64,000 nucleotides of DNA from SKUL01 sp964487545 (GTDB lineage: Bacteria > Bacteroidota > Bacteroidia > Flavobacteriales_D > SKUL01). Every line of letters begins with the position of its first letter. Position 1 is the first letter of the stretch. The translations under genes and the position numbers were made by a program. Below the pieces are notes generated by a model. It saw only the letters and a program-made list of their open reading frames with translations, ran no database searches and had not been told where the DNA came from. The DNA lies in NCBI GenBank assembly GCA_964487545.1, contig CAZARI010000008.1, positions 44,300 to 108,299 of the forward strand, written 5' to 3'. Positions 1 through 9,800 of the stretch are shown one piece after another.

Positions 1-224
1 ATTGGGTCGATCCCTCTTTTTTTGCACAAGGCTGAAACTGCTTTGGCTGCCATGTGTGAGGTGCCGAGTCCTTCGCCTTTCAGGATTCTTCTCTCGGAGA
101 TACCAGTCCGCGACTTGATCCATTCGTCGCTTGTATCAACCATCTTTTCCAACTCCTGGTTGGTAAGAATATAATCGGGAACGTATCCCTGAACGGCCGT
201 AATGGCAGCGGTCAATTTAGACAT
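1..224 (-). CDS. fabH: 3-oxoacyl-ACP synthase III, N-terminal part (cut by window edge)
   Basis: Reading leftward from an ATG at 224, about 74 codons are visible before the window ends. The segment with Y-V-P-D-Y-I-L-T-N-Q followed by M-V-D-T-S-D-E-W-I and R-T-G-I-S-E-R-R is the typical N-terminus of FabH, which condenses acetyl-CoA or a short branched acyl-CoA with malonyl-ACP to start type II fatty acid synthesis in the cytoplasm. The catalytic Cys-His-Asn residues lie outside the window. It is the last visible gene of a leftward pdxA-DUF177-rpmF-fabH cluster, an order seen in many Bacteroidetes, where accB and accC usually come next. A 179-base spacer separates it from rpmF and I see no clear promoter box there. 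The family call is secure; completeness cannot be judged. Confidence 0.93.
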   Translation of the reverse strand, partial: MSKLTAAITAVQGYVPDYILTNQELEKMVDTSDEWIKSRTGISERRILKGEGLGTSHMAAKAVSALCKKRGIDP

Positions 225-403
225 AGGCGTTCTAGGTACAGATGCGTTTTTCTCGGAATTTGGCGGCTAAGATATGGCTTAGATTCCAATTCCGGCAATT
301 TGACAACTTTTTCTGCTTCAAAAGTGGAGTATTGATCACACGACCAACATGCGCCGATCTTATACCGACGCACCTCACTGGTTTTGAAATCGCTGAAAGA
401 TAA

Positions 404-592
404 TTAAGCAGCAGTCTGATCAATAACCACTTGCCCCTTGTAGTACATTTTTCCTTCGTACCAGTATGCGCGGTGAAACTGGTGAGGCTCACCGGTAACC
501 TTGCATACTGCCACCACAGGTGCAGACGTTTTGTAGTGGGTTCTGCGCTTGTTTCTTCTGGTGGTTGATTGCTTTCGCTTGGGATGTGCCAT
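404..592 (-). CDS. rpmF: 50S ribosomal protein L32
   Basis: This 62-residue basic protein begins M-A-H-P-K-R-K-Q-S and has the L32 hallmark K-R-R-T-H-Y-K followed by H-Q-F-H-R-A-Y-W. L32 is a small component of the large ribosomal subunit. Many L32 proteins carry a four-cysteine zinc ribbon; here only one cysteine is present (V-C-K-V-T-G), so this is a zinc-independent form. It starts 12 bases after the DUF177 gene stop, a coupling of yceD and rpmF conserved across bacteria, and lies upstream of fabH. Length and start fit the family exactly. Confidence 0.97.
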   Translation of the reverse strand: MAHPKRKQSTTRRNKRRTHYKTSAPVVAVCKVTGEPHQFHRAYWYEGKMYYKGQVVIDQTAA

Positions 593-604
593 TTTGGTAT
601 TTAA

Positions 605-1129
605 TTAATTGTCATTCAAATTTTTTAACTGTCTCAACATGCTCCACCTGGGGTCAATGTTGTCTTTTTCATCACTTTGGGCATTGAGTTTTTTCAGCAG
701 TTCAAGTGCCCGGGGATTACACGCTCCCCGTTTGTGGACATTTTTTGAGGGCATTGCCAGAACGATAAATTCGTAGATATAGGGTGCCACATCAATGTGG
801 TGTGCCGAAGGTGGGATAAACGTTAGCTCGTCGGTAGACTCCTGACCTTCATCGCCATATTTGGCAATCACCCCTTCTTTCAGATTCATGTCCACCGCCA
901 GCGGATCTCCGCAAAGATCACAATCGCAAGTTACCATGCCATTGATGGAAAAATTTAGCTCCATCATGGTGCTCTTTTTATTTAGCTCCAGCGCAACTTT
1001 AAGGCTGCCGTGTTCAATTAAACTGCTTTCAAACATCGAAAAGAACGCATCATCTACCTCGAATTCGAAGTGATGCAAATCCTCCTTTAAACCCTCAAAA
1101 TGAATATAAAACTCACTCCGCTTATCCAC
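605..1129 (-). CDS. DUF177 (YceD-like) protein
   Basis: This 174-residue acidic cytoplasmic protein has the DUF177 signature around residues 75-90, a C-D-C-D-L-C-G-D motif in place of the more usual C-x-R-C-L motif. The family is encoded next to rpmF in most bacteria and is connected with 23S rRNA maturation or ribosome accumulation in E. coli and plants; the exact reaction is not known. Here it directly precedes rpmF on the same strand. A TACCTTTG -7 type box lies about 35 bases upstream of its start, so the yceD-rpmF-fabH part may be transcribed separately from pdxA. The C-terminal end is rich in charged residues. The family assignment comes from motif plus context. Confidence 0.9.
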   Translation of the reverse strand: MDKRSEFYIHFEGLKEDLHHFEFEVDDAFFSMFESSLIEHGSLKVALELNKKSTMMELNFSINGMVTCDCDLCGDPLAVDMNLKEGVIAKYGDEGQESTDELTFIPPSAHHIDVAPYIYEFIVLAMPSKNVHKRGACNPRALELLKKLNAQSDEKDNIDPRWSMLRQLKNLNDN

Positions 1130-1163
1130 AACATTTCAATTTTAGGGCATTTCAAAAGGAGCG

Positions 1164-1171
1164 CAAAGGTA
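1164..1171 (-). promoter_or_regulatory. Candidate -7 promoter box for yceD-rpmF-fabH
   Basis: The minus strand reads TACCTTTG, a perfect match to the Bacteroidetes TAnnTTTG -7 element, 34 bases before the DUF177 start. No TTTG -33 element is seen at the usual distance, so this is a half match. Confidence 0.45.
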
Positions 1172-1211
1172 CAATATCGAAATGATTTCAGAAACTTTAG
1201 GCGCGATTAAT

Positions 1212-2258
1212 TTATTGTGGCGGTTTTTGGCGTTGAAGCGGGTTGGCCGAAATTTCTCGATAAAGTTTGCGTTGGCGAAAAATATCACAGGCGGCATATA
1301 CTGCTGCACGGAATGAATCGGGCGAAGCGATGTTTTTTCCAGCGATATCCATGGCCGGTCCGTGATCGGGAGATGTTCGAACAATGGGCAGGCCTGCTGT
1401 AAAGTTTACCCCGCTCTCAAAGGCGAGCGCTTTGAACGGAGCCAAACCCTGATCGTGATACATGGCGAGCACTGCATCGAAATGCTTGTACTGCCCGGTA
1501 CCAAAAAAGCCGTCGGCACCGTATGGCCCAAATACCAACTGCCCTTGATTTCGTGCGTTAGCAATGGCTGGGGCAATAATTTTTTGTTCTTCATCGCCCA
1601 TCAAACCGTTGTCTCCGGCGTGGGGATTCAGTCCGAGTACAGCTATTTTGGGCTTTTCTACACCAAAATCCTTAATCAACGAAGACTCGAGCAAGTTTAG
1701 CTTGTTGTTGATGAGCTGTGCGGTGAGCATTTGCGGCACTGCCGAGAGGGCTATGTGACCGGTAGCCACTGCCACACGCAGGCCATCGCCTATCATCAGC
1801 ATAAGTGCCTCGCCGGTATTGCTGTAATTGGCCAAAAATTCGGTCTGTCCGGGAAAGTTGAAATCTACTGTCTGGGCATTACTCTTGATAATGGGGGCGG
1901 TGACCAACACATCGGTTTTGTTGCTGGCCAGATCTTCGGTAGCGCGAATCAACGACCTAACAGCCAAACGACCGGCGCTGTCTGTGATCTTCCCGAATTC
2001 TACAAAAACTTCGTCCTCGGCAACATCAATCAAATTAACCTTTTTTGACTGTGCCTTTCCCGAGTCGGAAATTTCATTGAACGCAAAGTCGGTTAATCCC
2101 ATGGTCTTGCGGTGATATGCAGCTACTTTGACCGAACCATATAATACCGGTGTACATAACCCCAACATTCGCTGATCCTGAAAAGTTTTCATGATTACCT
2201 CCAAGCCAATACCGTTGCAATCACCTACACTGATACCTACTGTAACTTTCTTCGACAT
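1212..2258 (-). CDS. pdxA: 4-hydroxythreonine-4-phosphate dehydrogenase
   Basis: This 348-residue protein matches PdxA, which oxidises 4-phosphohydroxy-L-threonine with NAD in the DXP-dependent route to pyridoxal phosphate. Visible motifs are G-I-S-V-G-D-C-N-G-I-G-L-E near the N-terminus, V-T-A-P-I-I-K-S-N, the metal-binding histidine stretches A-T-G-H-I-A and L-N-P-H-A-G-D, and H-D-Q-G-L-A-P-F-K followed by R-T-S-P-D-H-G. Length is normal for the family. It heads the leftward cluster with DUF177, rpmF and fabH, as in many Bacteroidetes, and is divergent from the T9SS cargo gene at 2475. The ATG at 2258 has a TAATTTTG box 26 bases upstream. The C-terminal tail after residue 330 is short and basic. 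Confidence 0.97.
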   Translation of the reverse strand: MSKKVTVGISVGDCNGIGLEVIMKTFQDQRMLGLCTPVLYGSVKVAAYHRKTMGLTDFAFNEISDSGKAQSKKVNLIDVAEDEVFVEFGKITDSAGRLAVRSLIRATEDLASNKTDVLVTAPIIKSNAQTVDFNFPGQTEFLANYSNTGEALMLMIGDGLRVAVATGHIALSAVPQMLTAQLINNKLNLLESSLIKDFGVEKPKIAVLGLNPHAGDNGLMGDEEQKIIAPAIANARNQGQLVFGPYGADGFFGTGQYKHFDAVLAMYHDQGLAPFKALAFESGVNFTAGLPIVRTSPDHGPAMDIAGKNIASPDSFRAAVYAACDIFRQRKLYREISANPLQRQKPPQ

Positions 2259-2283
2259 ATTTGGTTATGCTGTTTATGTCTGG

Positions 2284-2291
2284 CAAAATTA
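2284..2291 (-). promoter_or_regulatory. Candidate -7 promoter box for pdxA
   Basis: The minus strand reads TAATTTTG (consensus TAnnTTTG), placed 26 bases before the pdxA ATG in the divergent intergenic region. No clear -33 partner is visible. Confidence 0.45.
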
Positions 2292-2474
2292 AACTTTTAG
2301 ATCGAGCCCTGCACCAGCCTCCCAGGTAGTAAATGCAATCGTCGTCACACAATTCCCCACCCGGCGATTAAACATTTGCCCTACTATAAATGAGAATTAT
2401 TTACCGCTCGGCATCCCAGCAAAAACGCACTGAAGTGTTAATATTCGTATCTTTATGGCCTTCAAATTAAACGG

Positions 2475-5147
2475 ATGCGTATATTTTTAACTGGTATTTT
2501 TCTGATGGTTTTTGCCACAGGAGCATGGGCCACCCATAACCGGGCAGGTGAAATTACCTACGAACACGTTTCGGGAAATACGTACCGCATCATCATCACC
2601 ACTTATACTAAGCTCAGCGCACCTGCCGACCGCCAGTGGATGCCAATCGACTACGGCGACGGATCGCCCAGAGACAGTATCGAACGAGTGGTTATCCAAG
2701 ACAACGGGATAGCTGACGTGCGCCACAACATCTATTTCAAGAACCACACCTTTCCAGGGCCGGGTAATTACCGTTTAAGAGCAGAAGACCCCAACCGAAA
2801 TATAGGCATCCTAAATCTTGGAGATGCGTTGTCGGTAAACCTGGTTTTCACCATCGAATCGCTCCTGATCATCAACCCAATAGGCGGAGTGAATAATTCC
2901 GTACAACTGCTCAATCCACCGCTCGACGACGCGTGTATCAACGAGGTTTTTGTTCACAACCCGGCGCCATTCGATCCCGATGGCGATTCGCTTGTTTTCG
3001 AGCTGGTGCCATGCCTGGGAGCGGGCGGCGAAGTGCTTCCTATTTATCAGCACCCCGATCAATTTGGTGCAGGACCCAACAACAACATCAGCATCGACCC
3101 TGTTACCGGCACCCTCACCTGGGACTCTCCTCAATTGCAGGGATTGTATAATGTCGCTATATTGATTACCGAATACCGTAGAAACACAACTACTGGACAA
3201 GTCATTAGGGTAGGCACCGTGATGCGAGACATGCAGATTACCGTAAAGGCCTGTAGTAACGACCCTCCAGAAATAGAACAACTGCCCGATATGTGTGTGG
3301 AAGCAGGCACTCCGCTAAACTTCGACATCACCGCTACCGACCCGAACAACAATATTATCACCCTGTCGGCCTACGGAGGGCCATTTGAATTTAATCAGAA
3401 CCCTGCTGTGTTCAGCCCCCTTGGCAACGGCGTTGGAAACTTTAGTTGGAACACCACTTGCGATCATGTACGGCTTGCACCTTATCAGGTGGTGATTAAG
3501 GCTGTCGACAATGCGCCCTCGGGCAGCTTGAGCTCCTACTCTACCATGAACATTACCGTGGTAGCCCCAGGCCCGGAAAACCCCGAAGCCACTCCGCAAA
3601 TGGGTGCCATTCAACTGAGTTGGGAAGAGAGTGAATGCAATTCCGCCACGTGTTATAAAATTTATCGCAGGGCCGGAGAATACGGCTTTACGCCCGACCA
3701 TTGCGAAACCGGCGTTCCTGCTTACACCGGTTATGAGTTGCTCACAACCATCGACGGCATCAGTAACACCACCTATTTCGACGATTACAATATTTCGTTC
3801 GGAATGCGCTATTGCTACATGGTGGTGGCCTGCTTTCCCGACGGAGCGGAGAGCTATGCTTCGGCGGAGTTCTGCGCTGAAATAGCGGCAGAAATCCCGC
3901 TGATCACCCACAATAGTGTGGGGGCTACCGATGCCGACACGGGTATAGACACCCTGCGCTGGCAACGCCCTTTTGATTTGGACACCCTGGACTTGTTTAC
4001 CGGCCCATATCAGTATAAAATCTACCGAGGTGACGGCTTTTCAAATGCCACATCGCTTATTTTCACCTCAGAAGAAAACCCGGTGCTTTCTGATCTTCCG
4101 GGAGAATTAATTGTAGAAAACCTCAACACAAAAGATCAGTCGAATGTTTATCAGGTAGAGTTGCTCAATAACGGCGTTGGAGTCACCATGTCAAATACGG
4201 CTTCGTCGGTATTTGTTTCGCTGGTTCCCGACGACGGGCAAATTACCGTCAACTGGAACCTGAATCAGCCTTGGGTCAACTTCAACTACGCGGTTCAACA
4301 GCTCAACAGCAGTGCCGAATGGGAAACCATCGGAGAAACAGCAGAAACTTCATTCGTTCACAACGGATTGGAAAATGGCGAAGAATTTTGCTATCGCATA
4401 ATTGCCCACGGATCTTATTTCAACTCCGTATTTTCTGACACATTGATTAACTACAGCCAGGAAGTTTGTGGATTTCCGTTTGACAACACCCCTCCTTGCG
4501 CACCCGAACTCACGGTATCATGCTACTGCCCCAAAGAGGAAGGAGAAGAACCTACAGGAGACCACGAGGTAAACTTTCTGAGTTGGACCAATCCCAACGA
4601 AGCGTGCGAAGACACGGACGATACACAGGTTTATTACCTGTATTTCAAACCAACAGAATCGGATGAATGGATGTTGATCGATTCCATTTTCGGAGCAGAA
4701 AACACCACCTACGAACATAATCACAACGGATCGGTAGCAGGATACTACGCCGTGACTGCGCTCGACTATGACGAAATAAACGACCGTCGCAACGAGAGCC
4801 TGTTCAGCAACATTGATCACTGTGACAATTGTCCGCTTTATGAACTTCCCGACGTGATTACTCCCAACGGTGATGGACGTAACGATGTGTTTGAACCCTT
4901 CCCATATCGGTTTGTTGAAAGAATCGACCTGATAATCTACAACCGGTGGGGACAACCCGTTTTTGAAACTACCGATCCGGATATTCAGTGGGATGCTATT
5001 CATAAGGATTCGGGAGAGCGCGTTTCCGATGGCGTGTATTACTACACCTGCATTGTAAACACCATCCGGCTCAGGGGAACCGAGTCGTTTGAACTGACTG
5101 GAACCCTCCACATTTTCGATAGTAAAGACAACGTCAATTACAAGTAA
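2475..5147 (+). CDS. T9SS type B sorting domain surface protein (gliding motility-associated C-terminal domain)
   Basis: This 890-residue protein has a Sec signal peptide (residues 1-19, ending G-A-W-A) followed by T-H-N-R-A-G-E-I-T-Y-E-H, an N-terminal block that I recognise from many Bacteroidetes surface proteins. The middle contains cadherin/Ig-like and fibronectin-III-like beta segments (for example around residues 270-460 and 570-660). The last 98 residues start D-V-I-T-P-N-G-D-G-R-N-D-V-F and include I-I-Y-N-R-W-G-Q and D-G-V-Y-Y-Y, the type B T9SS C-terminal domain that drives export across the outer membrane and attachment to the surface. No enzymatic domain is recognised. It stands between divergent pdxA and riboflavin synthase, with its stop only 3 bases before the ribE ATG, so the two are probably co-transcribed although unrelated in function. 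Its specific role is unknown. Confidence 0.9.
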   Translation: MRIFLTGIFLMVFATGAWATHNRAGEITYEHVSGNTYRIIITTYTKLSAPADRQWMPIDYGDGSPRDSIERVVIQDNGIADVRHNIYFKNHTFPGPGNYRLRAEDPNRNIGILNLGDALSVNLVFTIESLLIINPIGGVNNSVQLLNPPLDDACINEVFVHNPAPFDPDGDSLVFELVPCLGAGGEVLPIYQHPDQFGAGPNNNISIDPVTGTLTWDSPQLQGLYNVAILITEYRRNTTTGQVIRVGTVMRDMQITVKACSNDPPEIEQLPDMCVEAGTPLNFDITATDPNNNIITLSAYGGPFEFNQNPAVFSPLGNGVGNFSWNTTCDHVRLAPYQVVIKAVDNAPSGSLSSYSTMNITVVAPGPENPEATPQMGAIQLSWEESECNSATCYKIYRRAGEYGFTPDHCETGVPAYTGYELLTTIDGISNTTYFDDYNISFGMRYCYMVVACFPDGAESYASAEFCAEIAAEIPLITHNSVGATDADTGIDTLRWQRPFDLDTLDLFTGPYQYKIYRGDGFSNATSLIFTSEENPVLSDLPGELIVENLNTKDQSNVYQVELLNNGVGVTMSNTASSVFVSLVPDDGQITVNWNLNQPWVNFNYAVQQLNSSAEWETIGETAETSFVHNGLENGEEFCYRIIAHGSYFNSVFSDTLINYSQEVCGFPFDNTPPCAPELTVSCYCPKEEGEEPTGDHEVNFLSWTNPNEACEDTDDTQVYYLYFKPTESDEWMLIDSIFGAENTTYEHNHNGSVAGYYAVTALDYDEINDRRNESLFSNIDHCDNCPLYELPDVITPNGDGRNDVFEPFPYRFVERIDLIIYNRWGQPVFETTDPDIQWDAIHKDSGERVSDGVYYYTCIVNTIRLRGTESFELTGTLHIFDSKDNVNYK

Positions 5148-5150
5148 AAC

Positions 5151-5747
5151 ATGTTTACCGGAATAGTAGAAACGCTCGGCGAAGTATTAGAAATACGCCC
5201 GGAAAAAACCAATGTACACTTCAAAATTGCTGCTCCGTTCAGCTCCGAACTTCGGGTAGACCAGAGTGTAGCTCATAATGGTTGCTGCCTCACCGTTACC
5301 CAAACCGGCGACGGCTATTACTGGGTTACTGCTGTGGCCGAAACGCTCAATCGGTCTAACTTGGGGCTATTGCGGCCCGGATCAAAAGTGAATTTGGAGC
5401 GCTGCCTAAAAGTAACCGATCGATTTGAAGGGCACATCGTGCAGGGACATGTGGACTGTATTGGGGTTTGTACCGATATAATAGATTTAAGCGGAAGTTG
5501 GAAATTTCACTTCATGTACGAATCCTCCGAAACGGGTAACATTACGGTTCCTAAGGGATCAATAACCGTGAACGGTACCAGTCTAACCGTTGTTGATTCG
5601 GGTGATGAGCATTTTTCGGTGGTGGTGGTTCCTTATACCATGAAACACACCTTGTTTGGCGCCATGCAAATTGGCGATCCGGTAAATCTGGAGTTTGATA
5701 TTGTCGGCAAATACCTTGCGAAATTGTATCAAAAGCAAACGGTATAA
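5151..5747 (+). CDS. ribE: Riboflavin synthase, alpha subunit
   Basis: The 198-residue protein begins M-F-T-G-I-V-E-T-L-G and has two lumazine-binding barrel repeats, roughly residues 1-95 and 96-190, the second starting near G-H-I-V-Q-G-H-V-D. Riboflavin synthase dismutates two 6,7-dimethyl-8-ribityllumazine molecules into riboflavin and the pyrimidine precursor, the last step of vitamin B2 synthesis. Length is usual for the family. It lies 3 bases behind the T9SS cargo gene and converges with metF, whose end is 9 bases away. No FMN riboswitch is seen upstream; the close spacing means it must be transcribed through the cargo gene or from inside it. Confidence 0.96.
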   Translation: MFTGIVETLGEVLEIRPEKTNVHFKIAAPFSSELRVDQSVAHNGCCLTVTQTGDGYYWVTAVAETLNRSNLGLLRPGSKVNLERCLKVTDRFEGHIVQGHVDCIGVCTDIIDLSGSWKFHFMYESSETGNITVPKGSITVNGTSLTVVDSGDEHFSVVVVPYTMKHTLFGAMQIGDPVNLEFDIVGKYLAKLYQKQTV

Positions 5748-5756
5748 TTCCCAAAG

Positions 5757-6710
5757 TCAGAAAACCTCCGACGCGATTCGCCGGACCACTTCCGATTTTC
5801 CCATCGTATAGTAATGCAAAGCTGGTACGCTGTGTTGCATCAGTTCTCTTGACTGCATGATGGCCCATTCTATTCCCACTTCTTTGACTTGCGCATCCGT
5901 TTTGCATTTCATCAAATCATCAGCCAGATCATCAGGAAAGTCGATGTGAAATGTTTTCGGTAAAAACTGAATGTGTCGCAGTGCTGTGATGGGCTTGATT
6001 CCCGGAATAATCGGAACGTTAATTCCCACCGTTCTGCAATCGGCCACAAACTTAAAATACTTAGCGTTGTCAAAAAACATCTGGGTAGTAATGTATTCCG
6101 CCCCGGCATCCACTTTGGCCTTAAGATACTGTAAATCGGTTTTCATATTAAGCGCCTCAAAATGCTTTTCCGGATACCCTGCTGTTCCGATGCAAAACGC
6201 CGTGCAATGCGGGCTTTTCGCTTCCTGATGCAAATAAACGCCCTCGTTTAGGTCGGCAACTTGACGAATGAGGTCTATGGCGAATGCATTTCCTTCGGCT
6301 TCGGGCACAAATGAAGGCTCTGCTTTTATGGGGTCGCCACGAAGCGCCAGCACGTTATCTATACCTAGAAAACACAAGTCGATTAAGGCACTTTCGGTTT
6401 CTTCGCGCGTAAACCCGCCGCAGATCAAATGCGGCACGGCATCCACCTTGTAGTTGTTCATGATGGCCGCACAAATCCCTACCGTGCCCGGTCGGCGGCG
6501 CAACGAAACCCGCTTGAGCAAACCATTTGGCATTTTTTTGTAGGCGTGTTCTTCGCGGTGATAAGTCACGTTGATAAATGGAGGGTTGAATTCCATCAGC
6601 GGATCAATAGCGTGATATAACGAGGTGATATCATTGCCCTTGAGTGGCGGCAGCACTTCAAACGAAAACAGTGTTTTATCAGCTCGTCTGAGGTGTTCTA
6701 TTATTTTCAT
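5757..6710 (-). CDS. metF: Methylenetetrahydrofolate reductase
   Basis: The 317-residue protein shows the MTHFR barrel motifs F-S-F-E-V-L-P-P-L-K-G at the N-terminus, F-I-N-V-T-Y-H, H-L-I-C-G-G-F-T-R-E-E-T, V-L-A-L-R-G-D-P, and T-Q-M-F-F-D-N near residue 210. It reduces 5,10-methylene-THF to 5-methyl-THF with FAD, feeding methionine synthesis. Length is slightly above the E. coli enzyme (296) and normal for Bacteroidetes. It is a single leftward gene converging with ribE, with a TATTTTTG box about 26 bases upstream of its start. That box overlaps the foot of the terminator hairpin of the next gene. Confidence 0.97.
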   Translation of the reverse strand: MKIIEHLRRADKTLFSFEVLPPLKGNDITSLYHAIDPLMEFNPPFINVTYHREEHAYKKMPNGLLKRVSLRRRPGTVGICAAIMNNYKVDAVPHLICGGFTREETESALIDLCFLGIDNVLALRGDPIKAEPSFVPEAEGNAFAIDLIRQVADLNEGVYLHQEAKSPHCTAFCIGTAGYPEKHFEALNMKTDLQYLKAKVDAGAEYITTQMFFDNAKYFKFVADCRTVGINVPIIPGIKPITALRHIQFLPKTFHIDFPDDLADDLMKCKTDAQVKEVGIEWAIMQSRELMQHSVPALHYYTMGKSEVVRRIASEVF

Positions 6711-6735
6711 TACTGACGGACATTTTGGGTGAGTG

Positions 6736-6743
6736 CAAAAATA
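6736..6743 (-). promoter_or_regulatory. Candidate -7 promoter box for metF
   Basis: The minus strand reads TATTTTTG (TAnnTTTG consensus) 25 bases before the metF ATG. The same T-rich stretch also serves as the tail of the terminator hairpin at 6745-6773, so the match could be coincidental. Confidence 0.35.
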
Positions 6744-6744
6744 G

Positions 6745-6773
6745 CAAAGCGCAACACGATGTGCTGCGCTTTG
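6745..6773 (-). terminator. Hairpin terminator behind the CUB-like cargo gene
   Basis: A 9-base perfect stem (CAAAGCGCA with TGCGCTTTG) plus a 3-base inner stem (CAC/GTG) closes a tiny loop. On the minus strand it is followed by CTATTTTTG. It sits 29 bases after the stop codon of the 1016-residue gene, where a rho-independent terminator is expected. Confidence 0.6.
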
Positions 6774-6801
6774 ATTTAAAATAAAGGTAAATTACGATTA
6801 A

Positions 6802-9800
6802 TCAGTCGCGCACTATTGTTATGGTGCCCTGAAAAGCCTCGTTGGTTCTTCCTAAAATCAATTCGTAATAATAAACGCCGTCGGCCAATTCAGCGCCGCT
6901 TTTATGGTGCGTTCCATTCCAGTATGGCCAACCGTAGTTATCACTTTCGTACACTACCTTTCCCCAGCGATTTAAAACAATGAGGCGGCTATTTTGAAAC
7001 GAACTGATTCCAGTAATTTCAAACATGTCGTTAACACCGTCGCCGTTGGGCGTAAAAATATCCGGAATAACCACTTCACAATTGATCACATCAAACATCA
7101 TGGTGGCAGTAGCTGATGGACAGGGGGCTTCGCCCATGACCAACACCGTCACTTCGTAATTATTGTAAGGCACCAGTCCCTCAGCAAAGTTTTGCGTGTT
7201 GATCAAAATTTCGCTGTCGTTTACCTGATTAAACAAGCCCAAAGAATCCTGCCAAATGAACTGGTCGGCATAGTTTCCTTCCAGAATCAGCGATGCGGTG
7301 GCGGTTTCGCCCATACATATAAAATCGATCGGGGTAATCTCAACCTGCGGAGGCTCCATAAAGTGAAGCTCTGCAAGGGCAGGATCATCCGGACAGCGAC
7401 TATCCGTCAACTCCACAATATAAAACCCGGGTTGATCTACAGTTACAACTGTTGTCGCGTTGTTGGGTGAGTTAAAAGTCACCTCGTCCGGTCCAGACCA
7501 GGTAAAGGAAGCTTCGGCATCAACAGGGTTTGACGACCCGTTGATCTGCATCATCATCAATTCATGGCAAGTCGGATTATAAATTCCCGCATCCACCGTG
7601 ATCACCTCTACGTGCGTGATAATCAAGCTATCGCAACCCTGAACCGAAGTCAAAAGCACTTCGTAGGTGTTTGCTTCAGAGGCATAGGTTCCGTCGGCAA
7701 GCTGAATAGAGTCGTTGCCACATAGGGCAACCTCAACAACTGTTTCATATCCGGTAATTTGGGTCAGAGAAGTAACGATCGTACTATCACATCCTGTGAT
7801 TACCGATTGAAGCAGTGTCTCATAAACACCGGGAGCCGTCACCACTTGTCCATCGGGCAGGGTGTAGTCTCCGGTAATGCAGATCACATCGTCAACAGCG
7901 GTTTCAAACACCGGATTAACTCCTAGCGTGGTCATTACGATGCTATCGCAACCTGTAACAACCGACAGAATGGTTGATTCATAAACGCCCTCCGCACTCA
8001 CCACCTCGCCATCGGGTAGCGTGTGCGACTCTCCTTCACAGATAAATACTTCCGTTTCTTCTGTAGTGACCGGAGCAATTTCGATACTCAGGGTGGCCGC
8101 GTTGGCACACTCACCTTCTCCTACGGTATAGGTATAATCGCCCGAGAGTCCAGTAGCAGGATCAAAGATGTCTACTATCGGATTGTTGTCGGCATCGGTC
8201 CAAACACCATTAGCGTCGGGATCGCCGTTGAGGTGAGAGATCATATCGAATGGCTCGTCGTTTTCGCAGACGGTTATCGCATTATCCAAACCGGCATAAG
8301 GAAAATCGGGCAAATCGATGTTAATGTGCACTGAGTCTGTGCATCCAAAGCTATCGACGACAATGATCACGTATTCTCCGGGACACAGACCGGTGAAAGT
8401 ATTTTCGAGTTGCGGGCCGTCGCCAATATCATAGGTATAGGGCGGGTCGCCTTCTTGCGGATGGATCGTAATAGTAGCATCACAAGGATCGTAGCATGGG
8501 GTGGTTTCCACCTCGGTTTCCAGTTGCAGATCGATACCGATATGCACGGTGTCGGTTTCGGCGATTAACGAGCCGTCACAACTGGTATAAAGCACCTCGG
8601 CATGATAGAATGTTCCCGTCGGGGGCACACAAACATCCAAGCTCATTCCTGTGCCAATCTGGTTGTTGTCAGAATCAAACCAAGTTACTTCGAAATTAGG
8701 GTCGCCATCGGGTAAAAAGCGCCACGCCTCATTTGATGCCGACCAACTTCCGGTTTGCCGCCCAGGCGCCACATAACCTTGGGTACCATTGGCATTCTGA
8801 ATTCCGATTACAGCATTTCCACTGTTCCAGCTACTACAGGTGGGTTTATCCTTGACATATACCTCTATGATGTTGGTGGTTTCGTAGAGGACAACTTGTG
8901 AAGTTGATTTAAGGGAATTACATGAGTAATGACACACATTGTCGAAGTTAAGAACAAACATCCGACAGGGCGCCTCTCCCAGTATAGCGTATCTTGCTGA
9001 CCCACAAACGCTTGGATCGATATCGTGGTAGATTCCAAATATGCTGTTAACAGGAAGGTTGCTATTCGGAACCGTTTGACTGAACTGCCAATCACAATAT
9101 CCGTTGGCATAGTTTGTATTAAATGACATCACGCCATTAGACCCCACCACAACCTGATTAAAAGTTCCTCCAAAAAAGCAAAAGTTAAACGGTAGTGTAA
9201 GCGCACTACTCCACACATCGTCGGTGCCAATAGAGAAGCCTATTCCTTCATCAAATGGAAAAGGCGGGTCGTAATCAATCGGTTCAACACTATAAGTTGT
9301 GGTCAAACCCGTTTCAAGTACATCCGCCTCCAGAGTGACACAATTGTCATGGCACAAAACGTCGAAATCTGGCCCCAGATCAATGCGCGGACAACCCGCT
9401 GCGTCTCCCCATACCGGACACTCACCACAGCTTATCTCTGCCTGCCATCCACTTTGATGAAATGAACCATCAGAAGTAAACACAAAGGTTAGGCAGTTGT
9501 TGCGGGTGATGCTCCCCGGACCACCATTTCCCGAAAAACTACCGAGTACTGGAGAGCTGGCATTGGGGCCATCATACACGGTAAGGAAATCCCAACCACT
9601 CTCCGTTTGAAAAGTCAAAAAATCGATGGTGAGGCATTCGTCGCCATCGGGGCAAAAAGTGACCGTGTAGTTTTCGTTGGCGCTATAATTTCCGCTGGCT
9701 CCTCCGCTATCAGTAAAAAGTCCGGAGCAAGTTGTGATGGTTGAGCCATTCAGGGCGCCATTGAGCACGTATGTTTGAGCTTTAATGACGTTGTGACATA

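Noticed and set aside
232..492. Open frame of 86 codons on the minus strand between fabH and rpmF
   Set aside because: It overlaps rpmF in another frame, has no conserved motif and reads like translated spacer.
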